Source: Euperipatoides rowelli
Lineage: Eukaryota > Onychophora > Udeonychophora > Euonychophora > Peripatopsidae
Length of the DNA: 10,547 nucleotides
Direction: 5' to 3' (one strand)
Assembly (NCBI GenBank): GCA_003024985.2
Contig: PXIH01S0001195.1
Shown here: positions 6,807 to 10,547 of the stretch, piece by piece
Position numbering within the stretch: the first letter of the stretch is position 1
Layout of the letters: each line of letters starts with the position of its first letter
Translations under genes and position numbers: made by a program
The notes under the pieces: model-generated
What the model was told of the DNA's origin: nothing
What the model saw: the letters and a program-made list of their open reading frames with translations, nothing else
The model's database searches: none

Positions 6807-8464
6807 TCACTTTTTATTGCTTAGAATAAATCAAAGTTTCAGATGGTATTTGTTTCTTCTGGCAGCATACAGTTCCTGCATCACTTTGATTGTGCACTCT
6901 GTGCATGATTACTACTTGGTATCTTGAATACGGACGGCTCCTGCTTCCAGTGATTCTCCAATGAGCACGATGATGTTTTTTGTAAGGTTTCAATATTTCT
7001 GACAAGTTTGTAAAGTCATTTTCATTGTAAATCTGATTAGTAAACGAATAATCTGCCCAGTCAAATCAAACAAATCTGCATATCTTCTCCCAAGTCTTCC
7101 TTGTTGTAGGTATAAGAATGAATGCAAGGATAGTGAGAATGGCTCGTGAATTACATCTTGCATTATTGATGTTTGGAATTTGTTGAAAGTTAATCAACGG
7201 AAAATGCCTTTTTTCCTTAAAAATAATCTGAACACATGTTAGATAGTACAAAAATTTCATGTCATCTCTTCAGCAAGATTTATTGAGGATTTCTTCTATT
7301 CCTTTCAGAAACTTGCTTTCAGTTCCTCAAACTTCTTTACTGTTGAAACACAAACGGACATTCAATATTTTGAGCCCTGATGTTACCATCAAGTTCTTCC
7401 TCCATCACTAAACAGTAAATCCTGTCCAGTATGTGATGCTGACAACTGATAAATTGTGGTTTGCTTACACCCTTCTCTGAAAACATTTGTTGCAATTTGA
7501 CAACTCTACTTTATTTCCCAGTATTAACTCTGTTGTATCAGCAACGATCATCTTGATTGCAATCCATAAGTTGCATTCATCAAGAACTTTGACCATTTCT
7601 TCAGCCATAGTTTTAGTCTTGCAATCTTTCAAATTCAGTGCATCCAATTTTACTTTGGTTCTTTCATTTTTAACTACCACTACCTGATATTCATTTTTCT
7701 CAATGTCCTTGCCATCAAATGTAAGGACCATTGTTCCATATGTACTTTTCAATCATTTAAACTATTTAATTTAGCAGCCTCTTTGAATGTTGACTTGTAA
7801 ATTTCTGCTTGGCTTGGAGTTTAAATATCAATACCACCATGTGACAATCATTTGCATATTTTAGCAGCTTTACTTGTTCGATACTCTTGTGGATTCACAA
7901 AGTTGGTGGTGGACAAGTAGTCTCATCTTCATATTCACTACTACTAGGTGCAAGATCGTAAAAAGTTGAATCATTTCCTCAATTGCAAGTTGAATCTGTT
8001 GAGTACCCCACTTCTCTTTTGCTTTCCATTTGAAGATAGTACAGTTGTTTATCTTCAGGGGGTAACATTGACAATTTACTTTTATAATATCAAAAAGTTC
8101 ATTCAGGGCATCATATTTCACCCTCTTGAGACATTCGTCATAAGTATTCAGCACCTTGTCAAGCTTTGTGCATATTACTTGATGCGATACATATGTGAAA
8201 TTCAATTTATTCTTCCAATTTGTATTTTCTTTGGAAATTTCTGCTATTTGATCCTGTCTCCCTTTGATTTCTGGTCCAGGAAACTGGTACCATCAAATCA
8301 ATAATTTGCATTTGGAGTGGCAGTGTACATTTTTCTTCTAGTGGAGATTGCTCTGAAGGCACACGTCCTCTTCTTTTATGTGACTGTTGAAACCTCACCA
8401 AATTATTGGTCCAGATATCCTTGTTCTTCTGTATAACCATCTTGTGCGACATTATATATTGCTA
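6807..8464 (-). pseudogene. Decayed DDE-transposase-like gene (unnamed transposon family)
   Basis: One protein can be followed from right to left on the minus strand through at least eight frame changes and several in-frame stops. In order: an N-terminal basic part (from ATG 8452); PGPEIKGRQDQIAEISKEN then LDKVLNTYDECLKR and LNELFDI (8280-8090); an acidic linker with SSSEYEDE (about 7940); NPQEYRTSKAAK (about 7885); TFDGKDIEKNEYQVVVVKNE (about 7720); NLWIAIKMIVADTT (7572-7531); ISCQHHILDRI (about 7445); FLYYLT and NARCNSRAILTILAFIL (7254-7110); FDWADYSFTNQIYNENDFTN (about 7063-7005); KVMQELYAARRNKYHLKL and a final stop (6807-6809). The D of FDGK (7714-7716), the D of VADTT (7537-7539) and the CxxH of CQHH (7433-7444) sit where hAT-type DDE transposases carry D1, D2 and the C/DxxH motif; this mapping is inferred. 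From memory, unnamed invertebrate proteins share the LFDI, FDGK and CQHHILDR blocks, but I cannot name the superfamily. A good splice acceptor (TTTCTTTCAG) ends at 8465, so the start may lie in a second exon. It cannot make a functional product. Confidence 0.72.
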
Positions 8465-8552
8465 CTGAAAGAAATATAAAAAAAGTATGAAGTTGATTTG
8501 TGTTTTCACAAATCTTTTTTTATATACATTATGTATACCAAAATTTGGATTG

Positions 8553-8606
8553 TTCTAGAAAGTTTCTAAATAGTTCTAATAAGTTGAAGAAAGTTCTAGA
8601 AAATTT
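8553..8606. promoter_or_regulatory. Heat-shock-element-like words upstream of the transposase-like gene
   Basis: GAAAGTTCTAGAA at 8589-8601 is three perfect alternating units (GAA, TTC, GAA, each spaced two bases), followed by TTT at the same phase. TTCTAGAAAGTTT at 8553-8565 has two perfect units and one near unit. They lie about 100-150 bp upstream of the ATG at 8452. In such AT-rich DNA chance is a real alternative. Confidence 0.3.
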
Positions 8607-8817
8607 TAGTAAGTGCAACTACTTATGTGTAGCAATATGTTAGATACTGTATATTGTGATTCCAGTTTTTGACTTAGGGCTGAACCTTTTTTTAAAAAAA
8701 AAACTGAGAGGAATTAGGACGTTTTTCATTGTTTTTAAGTAAAAGTTCATCAATTTATGATACAGGAAATCTTTTCTTTGTAATAAATAAATAAAAAGTT
8801 ATAACCCTAATACTCAG

Positions 8818-8830
8818 ACACACACACACA
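8818..8830 (+). repeat. Short (AC)n microsatellite
   Basis: About six and a half AC units. Confidence 0.8.
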
Positions 8831-8858
8831 AATAATAACAGGTTTGTATCCAGCATGA

Positions 8859-8871
8859 GGGGGGGGGGGGG
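8859..8871 (+). repeat. G13 homopolymer
   Basis: Thirteen G in a row. Similar G runs occur at 332-345 and 10464-10480; the first and last are followed by GTTGTG and a TCCC word. Confidence 0.8.
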
Positions 8872-9416
8872 TTAAGTCATGCCATAACTAAATGTGCTAG
8901 TAATCTAAGAGTTAATAAAAATTGCTTCTTTTATTGACAAAAAATATAATTTTTTTTTTGTAATTTTTGTTTAAATGTAAATGATAGTAATTGCTGTAAT
9001 GATTTGTACTATATGTTGAAATATATTTATGATATTGGCCTAGTTTGATAAAATGGAAGCCTTTTTGATAGCATGCATTCTGATTGCCATGTTTAGAAAA
9101 ATGTGCAAAACTTGTTAAACAGCAATGGATACATCCAAAGAATTCAAAGGCCCACAACTAGATCAATTTGACTGTTTATAAGGGTAACTTTGAAATCATT
9201 CTTTCCAATTTCATTATGGAAATTTGACTATTTCCGTATGTCAATCGTCAACTTTTGACTATTTAGTCCACTGTTACCTTACAAAACAAACACGCTATTT
9301 AGTAATGCAACTAGGAACAAACACAAATAGTTTTAAATATGCTATTAATAAATAAATATACAATTACAACCAGACCCCCCACATCCTAATTGAGGCCCCG
9401 GGATTGGACATTCAGA

Positions 9417-9671
9417 CAGGGCCTGGAACCACCCCTTATATTTTTGATTTTTTTTTTTTTTTTGGGGGGAGGAGGGCAATGGGAATACTTTGATGGGTGT
9501 TATAAGGCTACTCATTTTTGATATTTTTTTTGGGAGGAGGGCTGTTAAGTAAGGCCAAAATATCACAACTATATAGTGTCATCTTACATAGTTTGGTCAT
9601 TCACAGGCATCCTCTTGGCCCAGGCTCCTTGACTACAGTCCCAACCAACCCCCCTCCCTGTAGGGGCCCTG
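9417..9671. mobile_element. Possible hAT-like element remnant
   Basis: CAGGGCC (9417-9423) and GGCCCTG (9665-9671) are a 7-bp inverted repeat. Flanks are CATTCAGA and ATTCCAGC, which align only with an indel. Inside, a T-rich run followed by GGGAGGAGGGC occurs twice (about 9450-9476 and 9520-9542). The ends are too short and the duplication too weak for a firm call. Confidence 0.25.
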
Positions 9672-9973
9672 ATTCCAGCAAAGTATTAGATTAAAAAATA
9701 CACTATATTTGATTAATCTTTATTCACTTTTAATTCATAAACCACAACTTTTTATCTCTTTAGCCAATTTCTCATCTGTTTTTTTTATTAATTATTAATA
9801 TTATCTCTGTAGAATAAAAAGTAAGGTAAATAAATAAAAAGTTATTAATAGGGAAGTGATATTTAAATTAATTTTAAAATGAATAGTTTAGTTATTTTTT
9901 AATAGCTAAATAATGTGATTTAACCGCTAATGTAGACATGATTTCAAAAACAAATTGTACAACAAGCAACTGT
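9672..9973. other. AT-rich non-coding stretch
   Basis: The stretch is very AT-rich, with no recognisable gene, RNA or element end. Confidence 0.6.
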
Positions 9974-10011
9974 GCTTGAATCATAAAGTTAATTAACTTT
10001 ATGATTCAAGC
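9974..10011. repeat. Perfect 38-bp palindrome
   Basis: The left arm is GCTTGAATCATAAAGTTAA and the right arm is its exact reverse complement, meeting at AA|TT (9992/9993) with no spacer. The next outward pair (T and C) does not match, so the symmetry stops sharply. No flanking direct repeat was found. Confidence 0.9.
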
Positions 10012-10087
10012 CCTGCCTATTTGTGAAATGAGGCAATTGAATCACTAATTATAGATACCCTAAGATAAAAAAGATTGAGCTTGTGGC

Positions 10088-10128
10088 GATCTGATCGCAA
10101 CAATCGAAATGTGTGATCCAATCGCAAC
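10088..10128 (+). repeat. Direct repeat GATCNNATCGCAAC
   Basis: GATCTGATCGCAAC (10088-10101) and GATCCAATCGCAAC (10115-10128) match at 12 of 14 positions with a 27-bp offset. The first also overlaps GCGATCTGATCGC, a 5-bp stem with a three-base loop. Confidence 0.5.
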
Positions 10129-10547
10129 TGTAGGGCTGGCCTTATGCTTCCCATAATTCCTAGAAACTAAGTCTAATTAAATCATATCACAATGATCCCA
10201 TGTCTGCCACTGGAATAGCACACTGCCAAAATCCAAAATCAATACAAAAATACTATAGAAAGATAATCACAGCAGATATGTAGATAAAAAAAAATAGGTT
10301 TAACAGATGGATACAGTATATAGGTCAATAGATAGACACAGTTGGTAGACAGAAAAAGAGAGAGATAAATAGACAGACAGATATACTGTATAGAATAATC
10401 TGTTACTAAAATAAATAAATATGTATATGGTATAAATTAAAAAAAAAATGTCTAGGAAAAATGGAGGGGGGGTGGGGGTGGAGGTTGTGGTCCCATAAGT
10501 ATTAAAAATCAGAGTAATGCCAGTGTTCAAAAACGTTTATACTTAAC
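10129..10547. other. Non-coding stretch at the window edge
   Basis: It holds the GATA/GACA repeat and a G-rich run (10464-10480). Nothing coding is supported. Confidence 0.6.
10325..10385 (+). repeat. Decayed GATA/GACA microsatellite
   Basis: AGATAGACA, AGACAG, AGATAAATAGACAGACAGATA and similar words run through the interval with substitutions between units. The minus-strand open frame here is a by-product of the repeat. Confidence 0.6.

Larger units (their letters stand above)
8607..9416. other. AT-rich non-coding stretch
   Basis: Apart from the AC and G runs I see no supported feature. The right end of the decayed transposon probably lies in or before this stretch, but I cannot place it. 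Confidence 0.5.

Noticed and set aside
7948-8304. A 118-residue plus-strand frame, the longest in the window
   Set aside because: It is antisense to the transposase-like remnant, whose minus-strand reading has ordered conserved blocks.
10300-10530. A 76-residue minus-strand frame
   Set aside because: It is made by the GATA/GACA microsatellite and a G-rich run; residue composition is repetitive.

Overview
This is an AT-rich, intron-like stretch of an animal nuclear genome. An invertebrate, probably a protostome, fits best; a mollusc or other lophotrochozoan is possible but not proven. The reasons are a spliced metazoan exon, a tRNA-derived SINE with a clean target-site duplication, remnants of a LINE and of DNA transposons, many homopolymer and microsatellite tracts, and no long intact reading frame. 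Nothing bacterial, viral or plasmid-like was seen, and no complete gene lies in the window.

The only host coding sequence I can support is one 103-nt exon on the minus strand (6344 to 6242). It has a good acceptor and a consensus GTAAGT donor. It encodes the N-terminal lead-in and first kinase-domain residues of a tau-tubulin kinase (TTBK/Asator family). The next exon, which should carry the glycine-rich loop, was not found between 1 and 6241. At least the left 6.2 kb is therefore probably one large TTBK intron, and the right part is probably the preceding intron or the 5' region.

Layout from left to right. 1-840: simple sequence, a G-rich block with quadruplex potential, and a diverged tandem duplication. 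843-1086: a tRNA-derived SINE flanked by a perfect 16-bp target-site duplication. 1971-2365: a hAT-like non-autonomous element. About 2405-3164: the decayed 3' part of a LINE reverse-transcriptase gene, plus strand. 3778-3899: a 122-bp MITE with pogo/Tigger-like ends. 4315-4499: inverted CCAAT motifs. 5211-5700: a composite repeat with three units carrying a CTCF-core-like word and hairpin submotifs. 6242-6344: the TTBK exon. 8464-6807: a decayed transposase-like gene, minus strand, broken by at least eight frame changes and several stops but readable almost end to end. 9417-9671: a weak hAT-like candidate. 9974-10011: a perfect 38-bp palindrome without a spacer. About 10325-10385: a decayed GATA/GACA microsatellite.

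The genes do not form a pathway. The window reads as one host gene whose introns have collected successive insertions. The SINE looks youngest, because its target-site duplication is perfect. The LINE, the transposase-like gene and the hAT element are older, with mutated frames or ends. I see no convincing new biological system. The most unusual signals are the long perfect palindrome, the repeat-borne CTCF-like words, and the transposase family represented by the decayed gene.
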